The translations under genes were made by a program, and so were the position numbers. This document shows positions 13,843-25,649 of a stretch of 64,000 nt of DNA, piece after piece. The stretch lies in assembly GCA_902728285.1 (NCBI GenBank), contig CACVBU010000463.1:1178001-1242000 (forward strand), given 5' to 3'. Position 1 is the first letter of the stretch. Each line of letters begins with the position of its first letter. The notes beneath the pieces were generated by a model. It worked only from the letters and a program-made list of their open reading frames with translations, searched no databases and was not told where the DNA came from. The DNA is from Clytia hemisphaerica (lineage: Eukaryota > Cnidaria > Hydrozoa > Leptothecata > Clytiidae).

Positions 13843-14949
13843 CTATCTATCTATCTATCTATATTTTAAGTATCAAAAGGTCCTAAGACCCATTATCCAT
13901 ACATACAAATTATAAGATTGTATAAAAATAAAAAGTAAATAACCTATGTAAATTTTTTTGCACTAACAGAGGACACAAAGAAATAGCTTGAGAAGGCTAA
14001 ATAGAGAATGGCTAGAGTTAGGTGAAAATTTAGAGTAGAAGTAATGCAGAACAAACAGCAAAACTAGGAAGGTGCACAACAAGACGCCAAACAAAAACAA
14101 AAGAGTTATGTATGCAAAGATAGAGAAAAGCTGGTTGTAAAATAGTGGCTAAAATTTGAAATGGGGGAGTCCTCGATTCAAACAATTGCTAAAAATAAAT
14201 TTATTTAATAGTTCATAAATGTAATAGGGATAAAATGATGTTTTTCATAGAGAGTCACAGACTCAAATCCCCAGTCGTATTGGACTAGAGAAAAGCGAAA
14301 GTGAATGCGCGATCTGATTGGATGAAAAGACCGGGGAACTGGAACGAAAATAATTCTCATTTCTAAACAATGGCGGCCAGAACTGAGGCTTTGGCGAAGG
14401 TTGTAAATTCTGGTTGATTGGAAGGTTTATCTATCTCATTACTTTAATTCGAGGCTTCTCAATGGTTTGGGAAGGAAGCTATAAAAGTTATTTTTTTTTC
14501 GGTGGAAAAAAGTGTTTAAAAAGCATCTTTGTGCTCAAGGTTTATTTTCTTCGCAATTTTTGTCTTAATCTAATAGATGACGAGTATTTGATGATGGTTA
14601 TATTTCTTTACAGACATAGAAAACTATTCAGGAACTGGACCTTTTACAGAATTTCAAAAAATCTGTTAGTTCTGGGATATATTGAAAAGTTTAGACATGG
14701 GTAGTTCGCATTCGTGTTTCGCGTTCCCAAACCAAACGCATGTGGCGCTTAAGTACCGTGAGTGGTCCTAAATCCAACAGCCCTGCCTAATTCCGACCCC
14801 CCAAATAACTGTTATGAAAAAAATTCTAGTTTACAAATCCCTCTCTAAGTTGACCGATAACTATTGCAATACATAGGTCTGATAATTTGTATGTATGGAT
14901 AATGGGTCTTAGGACCTTTTGATACTTAAAATATAGATAGATAGATAGA
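13843..14949. mobile_element. Inverted-repeat element with GATA-type ends
   Basis: Arms at 13,843-13,915 and 14,879-14,949 are nearly exact inverses: each has a short (ATCT)n/(GATA)n run, then TTTTAAGTATCAAAAGGTCC and CCCATTATCCATACATAC. The interior of about 0.96 kb has no convincing coding frame. A second copy lies within copy B (about 18,521-19,673). Confidence 0.65.
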
Positions 14950-15112
14950 AGAACTCTCGAAACGAAACATATAACAAGATGGCTATAATATCAAGATGCC
15001 AATTAATGTAATTTAAAGTGTGAATTGTAAAAACTAATCTACTTTAATAATAATAATACTTTTTATGATGCTGTTACTGCTGGTGTCATTTATGACGTTG
15101 TACATATTGCAN

Positions 15113-16513
15113 CCTCTGTTAGGGCAAAAAATTTACATAGGTTATTTACTTTTATTTTTATAAATCTTATAATTGTTTATGGATAATGGGTCTTAGGACC
15201 TTTTGATCCTTAAAATATAGATAGATAGATAGATAGAAAATCCGTGGGAATAAAATAGAAATCAGGGGTCACACTACGGCTACAGGAACGAAAGAAGCAA
15301 TTAATTAAGACCAATATTTTTTGGTTTTTTCTGAGGACAAAAGGGTATAGGAACTTTACGAAGGAGGGATAAGGCTGGGGGACTATTTAAAAGAACGACA
15401 AAAAGGCACTTTTGGGTGATAATAAGATTTTACTAGAAACTTTTAATTCTCCTTACCCCGTCTCGGGCCCCCCTGATAGAGCAGGGAAACCATCTTGGCC
15501 ACCCCTACTGAAATTTCAAATCAAAACAAAACAAGGAATTAATTCTGTAACTCGAGAAAATTGGAAAAGCTGTTTTTGACTGTTTCTGATCCTAAGTGCT
15601 ATTTTTGGTAATGCTATGCAATTTAGTTTGGATTCTAGAAGCTTCCCTCATTGTCCATATATTTTTTATTTGAAAAGTAATCTCTTCATGGAATAAAAAG
15701 ATATAGTCAAATCTGTAGTCATTTTTCAAAAATTTTTGCCAAATCGTTTTCGCCTTCGCCCATTTTACCCTACGCAAAGATGTGGCGCTCAGCTGCCCAC
15801 GCTAAAAGCTCTAACGGAGTGATCAATTTAATTTAATCGCAATAAACTCATCAACATATAATCGTAATCGAACGAAATCGAAGATTAATCGAATGTTATT
15901 GACAATCAAATCGAACCAATGGAACATAACTATTATCGAACCAACTAACCTTAACTGACACAATCAAATATTACCCAGGAATCGGCCGTTTGATTGAGAT
16001 TCGATTACGTTCGACAATCAAATTGCAATTATTCGATCGCGTTCAATTACGTTCGATTGGTTCGATTGCGATTTTTGTTCAAAGTTGTTAGATTGACACG
16101 GTCTGGTCTGTTGAGACTTCTGGCGTCGCGATTGAAATTACGTGTCTGATGACAGTATAACCTAACTCTTCATGCAAAATTTTGGAAACGTTTTGGACTT
16201 TGTACAGAAAATCTTTGTTTATTGTCAATGACAGTTCTGTTATTAAGTTTGTTTAGATTTGACAAATTGATGATGTAATGCACCTTTATAGTTTTGATTC
16301 CCATTGAAGAATCATACTGGTTTTTCAGTTATTAGATGTTGTTTTTCGCTTTAGAGTTAGCCTGATAGATCTCATGATCTTCTACGGATAACAAACTTTT
16401 TAGATCTGTCTTGGGGTGCGTGCGATGCGCATTTTAACATTTTCTTCGCAAAATCCGTTTCTTGTGGGAATTTGAAATATTGGTGAAGTAGCGTATTCAA
16501 ATTCAATCTAGGA
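15113..16513. repeat. Inverted partial copy A' (reverse complement of 12,488-13,975)
   Basis: Directly after the single N at 15,112 the sequence reads as the reverse complement of copy A from about 13,975 back to about 12,488. It then switches abruptly at about 16,513 to forward-oriented copy B. Matching landmarks include the AATCGAA repeat, the (GATA)n end and 'gtggcgctcagctgcccacgc'. Confidence 0.85.
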
Positions 16514-19500
16514 TTTTTTTCAAAGACTTTCTTTATTGCACAATTTTTGCACCCACACAATGGGTTCTATTTGTTTAAAAAAAGAATTTTTTTTAAACGT
16601 TATTTCTTAAAAAAAGGCCGTTTTTTTTTGAAAATTTTAATATTTGCTTGAAGAATAAAAAATAAGTTTTCATAGCATTTGTTTGATGTTTACACACAGT
16701 ATGGCTAACTCCCTAGGGGCATGTCGCCTGTCATACGAGACCCCAAGCCATAACCGGCCGCCGTACCGTAGGGTCTAATGTCGACTCCCTCATCTTATTC
16801 CACCACCCTAACCTATCCAACATGATAGAAAGGTCGAACCTATTTTCTTTCTTAGTGACACGTCCTAGGAATATCCTTTTCAATCATGAATCAAAAAGGA
16901 TATTATTCCTGACAGTACAGACAAAGAAACAAATTCCCTTTTCTGAATCAATTTTCAAAGGTTTTTTCCCTGAGAAATTCCTCATTTTAGTTTTTCCCTG
17001 AGTATAAGCACAGAAAACTAAAAGGGTATCTTTAAACAAAAGGCCCAAATCAAATAAAACCTAAGGTAAAAATTTTCCTACAATACTGCTATGAATTAAA
17101 TTTTCAAAAAATAAACTCCTTTTTTTGATTAGACTTTAAAAAAAATTTTTTTCCCTTACCTGCTGAAAATTATTTCCAGGTTTTTTTTCCAGGGTCTGAA
17201 CCCTGCTCTAAAAAAGGGTTCAAAGTCATTGACCACATCAAATCCTAGATTGGAAATGTGTTTTTCTCAAGATAAATTTCAATTCCCACAAAAAAGGATC
17301 TTACAAGAAAAATTCGCACGCAAATAAGATAGGAAGTTTTTATTCCGTAGCGATCTAATCAGGCTAACTCTAAAGCTCTAAAAACAACATCTAATAACAT
17401 AAAACCAGTATGATTCTTCAATGGGAATCAAAACTATAAAGTGCACCTTACAAACATCAATTTGTCAATCTAACAAACTTAATAACAGCACTGTCATCAT
17501 TGACAAAAAACAAAGATTTCTGTACAAAGTCCAAATATAAGTTTCCAATAATTTTTGCATGAAGAGTTAGGTCTATACTGTCAGCATCAGACACGGTAAT
17601 TCAATCGCGTACGCCAGAAGTCTCAACAAGACCAGACCGTGTCAATCTAACAACTTTGAACAAAAATCGCAATCGAACCCAATCGAACGTAATTAACGCG
17701 ATCGAAATAATTGCAATTTGATTGTCGAACGTATCGAATCTCAATCAAACGGCCGATTCCTGGGTAATATTTGATTGTGGTCAAGTAAGGTTAGATTGGT
17801 TCGATTAATAGTTATGTTCCAGGTTCGATTGATTGTCATAACATTCGATAATCTTCGATTTCGTTCGATTACGATTATGTTTGATGAGTTTAATGCGATT
17901 AAATTAAATTGGATCACTCCGTTAGAGCTTCTAGCGTGGGCAGCTGAGCGCCACTGCATTGCGTAGGGTAAAAATGGCGAAATGCGAAAATCGAATTTGG
18001 CAAAAATTTTGAAAAATGACCTACAAGATTTGACATATCTTTTTATTCCATGAAGAGATTACTTTCAAATAAAAAATATGACAATGAATGGGTAAGCTTT
18101 CTAGAAATCCAAACATAAATTGCATAGCTTTTACCAAAAAATAGCACTTTAGGATCAGAAACAGTCAAAAACCAGCTTTTTCCAATTTTCTTCGAGTTAC
18201 AGGAATTAATTCCTTGTTTGTTTTGATTTGAAATTTTCAGTAGGGGTGGCCAAGATGGTTCCCTTGCTCATATCAGGGGGGCCCGAGACGGGGGTAAGAG
18301 AATTAAAGTTTCTAAGTAAAATCTTAATTATCACCCAAAAAAGTGCCTTTTTTTGTCTGTATCTTTTAAATAGATAGTCCCAGCCTTATCCCTCCTTCAG
18401 TAAAGCTTCCTATACCTTTTGTCCTTCAGAAAAACCAAAAATATTGGTCTTAATTGCTTGCTTTCAGTTCCTGTAGCCAGTAGTGTGACCCCCTGTATTT
18501 CTATTTTATTCCGCACGGATTTTCTATCTATCTATCTATCTATATTTTAAGTATCAAAAGTCCCTAAGACCCATTATCCATACATTACAATTATAAGATT
18601 GTATAAAAATAAAAAGTAAATAACCTATGTAAATTTTTTTGCACTAACAGAGGACACAAAGAAATAGCTTGAGAAGGCTAAATTAGAGAAATGGCTAGAG
18701 TAGGCTGAATTAGAGTATAAGTAGTGGCAGAACAACCAGCAAAACTAGGAAGGTGCACAACAAGACGCCAAACAAAAACAAAAGAGTTATGTATGCAAAG
18801 ATAGAGAAAAGCTGGTTGTAAAATAGTGGCTAAAATTTGAAATGGGGGAGTCCTCGATTCAAACAATTGCTAAAAATAAATTTTATTTAATAAGTTACAT
18901 AAATGTAATAGGGATAAAATGATGTTTTTCAATAGAGATGTCACATGACTCAAATCCCCCAGTCTTATTGGACTAGAGAAAGCGAAAGTGAAATTGCGCG
19001 ATCTGATTGGATGAAAAAGACCGTGGGAACTGGAACCGAAAATAATTCTCATTCTAAAACAAGATGGCGGCGAGAAATGATGGCTTTGGACGAAAGGTTG
19101 TAAATTCTGGTTGATTTTAAGGTTTTATCTTATCTCATTTACTTTAATTAGTAGAGGCTTCTTCAATGTTTGGGGAAGGTAAGTCTATAAAAGTTATTTG
19201 TTTTTCGGTGGAAAAAAGTGTTTAAAAAAGCATCTTTTGTGCTCAAGGTTTATTTTTCTTCGCAAATTTTTGTCTTCAATCTTAAATAGATGAACGAGTA
19301 TTTGACTGATGGTTATGATTTCTTTACAGAACATAGTAAAACTATTCAGGAACTTGGACCTTTTTACAGAATTTCAAAAAATCTGTTAGTTCTGGAGATA
19401 TATTGAAAAGTTTAGACATGGGTAGTTCGCATTCGTGTTTCGCGTTCCCAAACCAAACGCATGTGGCGCTTAAGTACCGTGAGTGGTCCTAAATCCAACA

Positions 19501-19838
19501 GCCCTGCCTAATTCCGACCCCCCAAATAACTGTTATGAAAAAAATTCTATGTTTACAAACATTCCCTCTCTAAGTTGAACGATAAACTATTGCAATACAT
19601 AGGTCTTATAATTTGTATGTATGGATAATGGGTCTTAGGACCTTTTGATACTTAAAATATAGATAGATAGATAGAAGAACTCTCGAAACGAAACATATAA
19701 CAAGATGGCTATAATATCAAGATGCCAATTAATGTAATTTAAAGTGTGAATTGTAAAAACTAATCTACTTTAATAATAATAATACTTTTTATGATGCTGT
19801 TACTGCTGTTGTCATTTATGACGTTGTACATATTGCAA
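16514..19838. repeat. Large repeat unit, copy B, lower quality at its start
   Basis: It matches copy A (11,563-15,111) in order and orientation. The first 0.8 kb (16,514-17,340) carries very many small deletions relative to copy A, while the rest is nearly identical. That uneven pattern looks more like poor consensus than evolution. No gene is seen in it. Confidence 0.85.
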
Positions 19839-20923
19839 TAAAAAATTATGTTTTGTATAAGAAGCAATTATTGTTATTTCTATGGTTCATTTGGTTCAAT
19901 GTATCAAATCTCTCAGTTTAGTTGACACTTTGGTATCTTCGTTGCGTCACAGCGAAAAGGTTTGTTTTTATTTTAGTTTGTATCTTTGAAAGACCCCATT
20001 GGATCACAAGTGTTTCTCAACCGGTATTCCAACGAAGCCATATTTTGGTTTGTACAGAAATTTCGCCTGCTCAAATCCAAAACAACAAAATGGTCAATCT
20101 CACTAAAGCAAAACATTGCGGCCACGGCATTTCCCTGGATAAAAATTCTGGTCACGTGACCATCCGTGATTTTAGACCAATGAAAACGCTTCATTTCCCC
20201 GGATTAAAGTTGTGTCTACACTAACACGCGGGAAATGGCTAGAAAAAGAGGGAAAAACCGGGGGTCAAATTAAATTTTTCTCCCTTCTTGCGGCAAACAT
20301 AAAAGACTTTAAGAGGCCATTTATTTAAGAAAGGGGTGTTATATCATGAATAAATTATGTAAGTAAGTGATATTTTAAGTAACAAGTTCATTAACAATTT
20401 TATTTTGAAGTTTGTTTTTTAAAAACAAAACCCCGTGCTCTATGATAATCTCATTTTCTTACTTATGGACCCATTTGGAAGTCTTTGTAATACAGATCAT
20501 TTGGCAGTGTAGTTGCAGCTATACAAGATTGAAATCTAAAGTGAAGTCGTAATCCTTGCCCGTGGACCCCCAGAGAAATTTTTAGTTGGCAGACACTGAC
20601 TTTAAGGTTGGTTTGGAAATCGTTTTATTTTGAAATGTAATCTTCACTTTAGATGAATACTTTTATTTATTTGGATTTGTGAAAGGTTCAAGGTTTGTTT
20701 ACTTCTTATTTCAAATTATTTCATTGATTTATTGAGCTGCAATAGCTGATTGAAAAACGAAGATTTTTGATAGTTATCAGCGTGGGCTTGGCCGCCATTT
20801 TGAAATTCGATTTTTTTTCTCCTGTACTCGGCAATTTAGAGGTTGTTCGTACTGTAATACGCGATTTGGCGTAACACTTGTGGGATTTAAGCAGGGCTGT
20901 CGGATTTAGGACCACTCATGGTA
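19475..20923. mobile_element. Candidate element bounded by TACCGTGAGTGGTCCTAAAT inverted repeats
   Basis: TACCGTGAGTGGTCCTAAAT, followed by CCAACAGCCCTGC, starts at 19,475. Its inverse (GCAGGGCTGTCGGATTTAGG then ACCACTCATGGTA) ends at 20,923. The same end sequence stands at 14,754 in copy A and, inverted, at 28,798-28,828. No transposase is visible; open frames inside are short and unrecognised. The pairing of these two ends as one element is inference. Confidence 0.5.
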
Positions 20924-20943
20924 TCATACGAAAGCGAATAAAA

Positions 20944-21315
20944 TCTAAATCAATCAAACGTAATCGAACATAATCAAATAGACTTTTTTTTAATGAGGCC
21001 ACCCTGTTGAATAATTATGTAGTCCAGCAAAAAAACAATGATATAGCCATGCATCATAATTATTATAATATGTATGAAACAGTAATTATGCATGGCTGTA
21101 TCATTGTTTTTATGCTGGACTACATAATTATTCAACAGGGTTGCCTATTTAAAAAAAGGTCTATACAACCAAACATAATCGAAGCAATCGAACGGCAAAT
21201 CCTGGGTAATATTCGATTGCGATTCGATTGTGTGTTCGACAATCGAATTGCAATTATATTCGATTGTGTTCAATTGCGTTCAATTGATTCGGCGTTCGAT
21301 TCGTTCGATTGACAC
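20944..21315. repeat. AATCGAA-rich repeat, diverged copy, with inserted hairpin
   Basis: The flanks (20,944-20,978 and 21,165-21,315) belong to the AATCGAA family seen at 12,930; the landmark TCCTGGGTAATATTCGATTG is kept, in inverted relation. The middle is occupied by a hairpin element (20,979-21,164). Confidence 0.65.
20979..21164. mobile_element. Near-perfect hairpin (foldback) element
   Basis: Two arms of about 75 bp are almost exact inverses: CCCTGTTGAATAATTATG then TAGTCCAGCA on the left, and TGCTGGACTACATAATTATT then CAACAGGG on the right, with an AT-rich loop around 21,058-21,085. Outer arm sequences (TAGACTTTTTTT and its inverse) extend the stem with mismatches. There is no gene, and a TA at each end is compatible with Tc1/mariner-type mobilisation. 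Confidence 0.75.
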
Positions 21316-21820
21316 CGCCTGGACAAGAGAGAGGCACATAAAAATTGCTACCTTTATGAAGTATCAAAAAAAACTTGTTGTCAAAGAGATTCAACAGTGA
21401 GTGAACTTACAGTCAAGAAATCAACAAAAATTCCATGTTTGACGGTATTTGCAATTAAATTAAAGTCAAGAATATAATGATAACCCTAGGAAAGATTTTC
21501 TACACAGAGTACCTTGACTTATTACTCACCAAGAATCTTTAAAAAAGAAGTAAGGTTTCCTTTTTGTTTATAAAGTTAAAGAACATAAAAAAACCTGAAA
21601 AAACAGCTGACAATCAGTCGAATTTCTGGCGGCCATTTTGAAATTTATCGCGCTTCCGTAAAATGATATCTCGCTTTTGCTTCAGAAAATAACTACTATG
21701 CTTTGTAAGAGAAAGTTCGAATCTAAGAGTAACGCCTCAAAACCACTTACAGAATTTTAAATGGCGCGAAAGCACATGTTTTACTTACTTTTTGACAGTT
21801 TGATGGGTTCTTTGAGTCTC

Positions 21821-22660
21821 TCAATCATCCAATTTGGAAATCCGATGATTCACCATTTCTCTCACACTGTTTGAATCCGCTCTCCTGTAGGGATAATAAT
21901 TCGGGAGCAGTGGTTTGTCCGGCAGTGTGGAAAGAAAAAGGTCAAGTTGTCTTTTGAATTTAATTTTTGTGCAGTTTGTGATATTACGAATGTAGAATGG
22001 GAGAGAATTGAAAAGCTTAGGTCCTTCTTCAGATAGTGAGCCTCTCCAAATGTTTTTGTGTTTAGAATTTACTTCTTTAAGGTGGCATTTTCGTCCGAGT
22101 CTCTGGTTTTCGTAGCAGGTGATACCCCCTTTGTTCTCAGAGTGGTTGAAATTTGGAGAATACTTCTCTAAGATATACCAAGTATAGATGATTTGATATC
22201 TTTCTCTACGTCTTTCCAGACTGTATAGTTTTAGAGTTTTAAGTTTTTCCCAATAGTTCAGTTTTTGTAAAGAGAATATTCCATTTAGGAATGATTTTTG
22301 AAGCTGTTCTAGTCGTTGCATTTGGTGTCTCTTGGATAGTGACCATAGCTGTGAACAGTAATCAATGTGAGGGATTGCCAATGTCTTCCATAGGGTCAGC
22401 ATTACAGTAGGGTCCCTTGTTTTGAAAGTTTGATATATCCATGAACTGATACCTTTGACCTTGTCGATTACATTTTCTATATGATTGTCATATGTCATAC
22501 CCACATCTAAAGTGATCCCAAGGTCTTTGACTGTAGTCTTGGTCTCTATCACCTTTTGGGTATCAGAGAAGTATTTGGAGAGTTCTTTAAGTTCTTCATT
22601 TCTACCATAATTGAGATGTTCAAATTTAAGTCCATTCAATTTCATGTTATTCAATCCAGT
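21821..22660 (-). pseudogene. CR1-like LINE, 3' part (reverse-transcriptase C-terminal region)
   Basis: A 277-codon minus-strand frame runs from KLNGLKFEHLNYG, through KDLGITLDVGMTYDNHI and WKTLAIPHIDYCSQLW, to a basic tail and stop at 21,821. These are typical motifs of the region after the catalytic YADD/FADD box in CR1/Jockey-type LINEs. It continues in frame from the fragment at 25,650-27,835 once the inserted transposon (22,661-25,649) is disregarded. The 3' UTR seems short, ending near 21,790. Confidence 0.85.
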
Positions 22661-23311
22661 CAGTCGAGCACACTGTCATATTTTAAACGACAAAAAAATG
22701 AGTAATCGCATCATTTAGCGCCACTCTAAACAAAAGAAAAAAAAGAAAGATCAAAGGCTTAAAACAAAAAGTACTCAAAACGTTCAATAACACGTCGTGG
22801 TGAAAACAAAAATACGATATTCGTTTAGCGGCTCTTATAAGGAACACATTGATACATATTTCTGCTACCCCACAACTTGCAGTCGAAAAATTGAGCAAAA
22901 TATTGAAAATATTTCTGCGGTGAAGTTTTTCAAATTTCCTTATAGAAATCTCATGTTTGGCACTCCTACACGGTAGAAAAAGTGAAGAGATGAGAAATAT
23001 GACGTAAACACGATGCAAGTAGTAATTATATTCCCAAGTGATTACGAAAAGTTATTCTTTCAACAATGGTAAGTTTTTTATTACGTCTATTAGGATGACG
23101 TCTTTGCAGATTCCTGTGAGAGTTACTTTAAGAAGGTCATTGACATGCGAATGAGTTCAAGGATATTATCTAAGGCCCTCTTTATATCACGATCAATAGG
23201 GGATAAAAGCTTGCTTTTTTATGCTTTCTCACAAGCATTAATGTATATTAAGGCAACGTAAAAAGCTCGGTAAAATAGTGGGAAGAAATATTATTTTATC
23301 AGATACGTATT

Positions 23312-23560
23312 ATCCCTGTATCACGCGAGTGGTATTTTAGCTCTCCCGCCTCTCGCACCTCCCTGTGTCACAACAAAGGAAATATACCATATTACATATC
23401 CCTCTCTCATGCGAGTGTGCGAGTGATGTTTTGCTTTCCTATCTCCCTGTCTCACAACGAAGGAAATACACTCGATACACATCATGTCCTTGTCGGAATA
23501 CACATTACATCTCTGTCTTTGTGCGAGTGGGATTTTTTACTTTCTCGTCACTTTTGTCTT
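23312..23560. repeat. Degenerate tandem repeat, about 90-bp unit, three copies
   Basis: Phrases recur in order: TCCCTGT.TCAC, GCGAGTG, TTTTGCTTTC/CTCTCCCGCC, CACAAC.AAGGAAATA. The spacing is roughly 85-90 bp, and the third copy is the most altered. It is part of the inserted transposon and non-coding. Confidence 0.55.
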
Positions 23561-23784
23561 AATGACGCGACTTAGAATACCGCTATTATTACCCTAAGTC
23601 GATTAATTTTCGCATGTACTTTTTTTTAGAGAATTGAGAATTTTAAAAAATTCGTTGCGAAGCAGCCTCTTTTTCACTAGATTTTACCAAATTCCTTTAG
23701 TTTTAACGGATTTTCAATTTATAGCAAGAACTAAGTTTTGCGAAAAGGGCCAAAACTCATGAAAATTACGAATTTACCATTTTC

Positions 23785-23876
23785 ATCGACCTCTAACGTT
23801 AGAGGTCGATGCCATTTTCAATTACTCCACGCGAAGTAAGAGGTCGATGCCATTTTCAATTACTCCACGCGAAGTT
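23785..23876. repeat. 26-bp perfect palindrome fused to a 38-bp tandem duplication
   Basis: ATCGACCTCTAAC is followed immediately by its exact inverse (23,785-23,810). The right half of the palindrome starts a 38-bp unit (AGAGGTCGATGCCATTTTCA then ATTACTCCACGCGAAGTA), repeated almost exactly at 23,839-23,876. Confidence 0.85.
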
Positions 23877-25649
23877 TAATCCACCTAAAGCGGCAGATAC
23901 GTAAGGTATTTGAGTACAGAATTTCACCGGTTTGGGGACTGTAAAGATCTTCTAACGCCACATGATGGACATTTAAAAATGTTAGAAAGGTTTTGAAACG
24001 CTGTTGTGTGTCAACTGTTTCATATTTGATCGGTATTAAGATTTTGCCAGTTGAAGATTAAAATAATTTGAATATATTGCTTTTCTTTCTAGATATTCCA
24101 AATGGACTTGCCGAATAATGGTACAGCTATCAAGTATCCCGGATCGAGAAGTCAACGCATCGTCATATTGCACATACAACATTAATTAGGAAAAGGTATT
24201 TCGTTCTCGAATGTTCCACCTGGTTTTATCGTCATCCTTTATACCATTTTAATATGTATCTTTTCTTCTAGTAAAATAATTTTGTCATACACCCCTATTT
24301 AAGGTCGTTGACTTCTATCTAAAGATAAGCTCAATAATCTAATGAAGCCCTGAATATACCGCAAAATTAGTTTCATGACAATTTCTTTTAATTCACCCGT
24401 TGCCTTTTATAGGGACCACTGGGTAAACCGATAATCGAGATCGTTCTCAGGTAGACATGACTCTTAATTGTCAACTTGACTAAAACACGACAGAAAAATC
24501 GTTTGTTCACCATTGAAGCGCGAAGAACTATGCACCCGATTGTATCCACGGAGATTATATATACAAATTCTTTTATTACACCCCCATATCAGTGACCCGG
24601 TCAGCTCCACTCAATGATGAATTACCCGGTGAAAGAAATTGCATAGAACCCAAATCAAAGATCTTATTTATGGTCTTACCGTCTTACCCCGGTCAATCTC
24701 AGTTTTTTTAAGAATTCTTGAATATTAGTTGAAAGTCAATTTTTCCCTACCAGAGGAAATTAAAGGTTATCACTTAGTGAGCTTTGGAGATCCTATATTA
24801 AGACCCGGTGGGTTTCAAAGCTTCACTGGGTCACTGAGAAAGGGGTGTTCTATTATATATGAAATATAGAAAATGTACGTCTATGCGTGTTAGTAAATGT
24901 CCCGGGACAGTGTATATCATCCGTTTATGAATTGGGGAGAGAAAAACTCCATATTATTGAGTAATTAAGTCATTCTGAGGGGCTCAGATAGCCGATAGAA
25001 CTTTCCAAAGGGGCTAAACTTGAAAAATTTGGGGGGAAATGATGAAAATTTCGAAGAGTTAACAAAAGTACACGTCGTCGCAATCTTTCCCCGACCATTT
25101 AAAACCCCAAATTTTCTTCCCCGTTAAGATATTTTGCAATAGAAATTTCCCGCTGTCCCACCGGGTTCTGTGATACAAGAGTGTTGTGCAGATTATTATG
25201 TTCTTCTATTGCTCGCTTATCCTTCTGATATGTGATCTTCACAGCTTTGGTAAAAAAAAACAAATGCAAAGCAAATGCTTGATGAGTTTTTTTGTTCTTA
25301 TAAAAAGTCTTCGTTTCTTGCTCCATCTTGATTCCAAAGAAGACAGACCCTAAAAATGAAATCGGAAAAATGATCAAATTATATCTAATCTCACTAATTA
25401 TGCCAATTAACTAAGTGTTAATAACATTTTCAAGTTTCAATTTATACCGTTGCAAAATCAATTTGCTTGCGTGTTCTCGAGTTTTTGGTTATCGTGGGAT
25501 TTGAAGATTTCTAGTGTTTTAATTGCTTTGATAGATTCAAAACACAAGTTACTCTGCGGTGGAACATTATGATGTTCTCATTCAATAGGTCTTTTTGCTT
25601 TTCTTTTTTGTATAGAGATGACTTGAAAAGATCGCTCAGTACTCGACTG

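Larger units (their letters stand above)
11563..15111. repeat. Large repeat unit, copy A
   Basis: This 3.5 kb stretch recurs in the same orientation at 16,514-19,838 (copy B). Its 12,488-13,975 part also recurs inverted at 15,113-16,513. Inside it are a small inverted-repeat element (12,017-12,446), an AATCGAA-rich segment (12,930-13,215) and an inverted-repeat element with GATA-type ends (13,843-14,949). Copy A ends exactly where copy B ends (after a shared 'gttgtacatattgca'), and the next base here is an N. Confidence 0.85.
22661..25649. mobile_element. DNA transposon (non-autonomous) inserted in the LINE
   Basis: The 2,989 bp insert begins CAGTCGAGCAC and ends with the inverse of CAGTCGAGTAC. 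It is flanked on both sides by CCAGT (22,656-22,660 and 25,650-25,654), a 5-bp target duplication. Leaving the insert and one CCAGT out of account, the LINE frame reads straight through (EWT followed by GLNNMKLNG). No transposase is recognisable in its frames. CAG-type ends with 5-bp duplications would suit the hAT5 group; Transib also duplicates 5 bp but has different ends. The interior holds degenerate tandem units and a perfect palindrome. Confidence 0.85.

Noticed and set aside
17741-17966. Overlapping frames on both strands in the AATCGAA-rich repeat
   Set aside because: Both arise from the symmetric repeat words and contain no protein signature.
19922-20224. 100-codon plus frame
   Set aside because: No domain, overlaps another frame on the opposite strand, and lies in a candidate repeat element.
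22683-23018. 111-codon minus frame at one end of the inserted transposon, possible transposase remnant
   Set aside because: No catalytic motif or zinc finger recognisable; too short to call.
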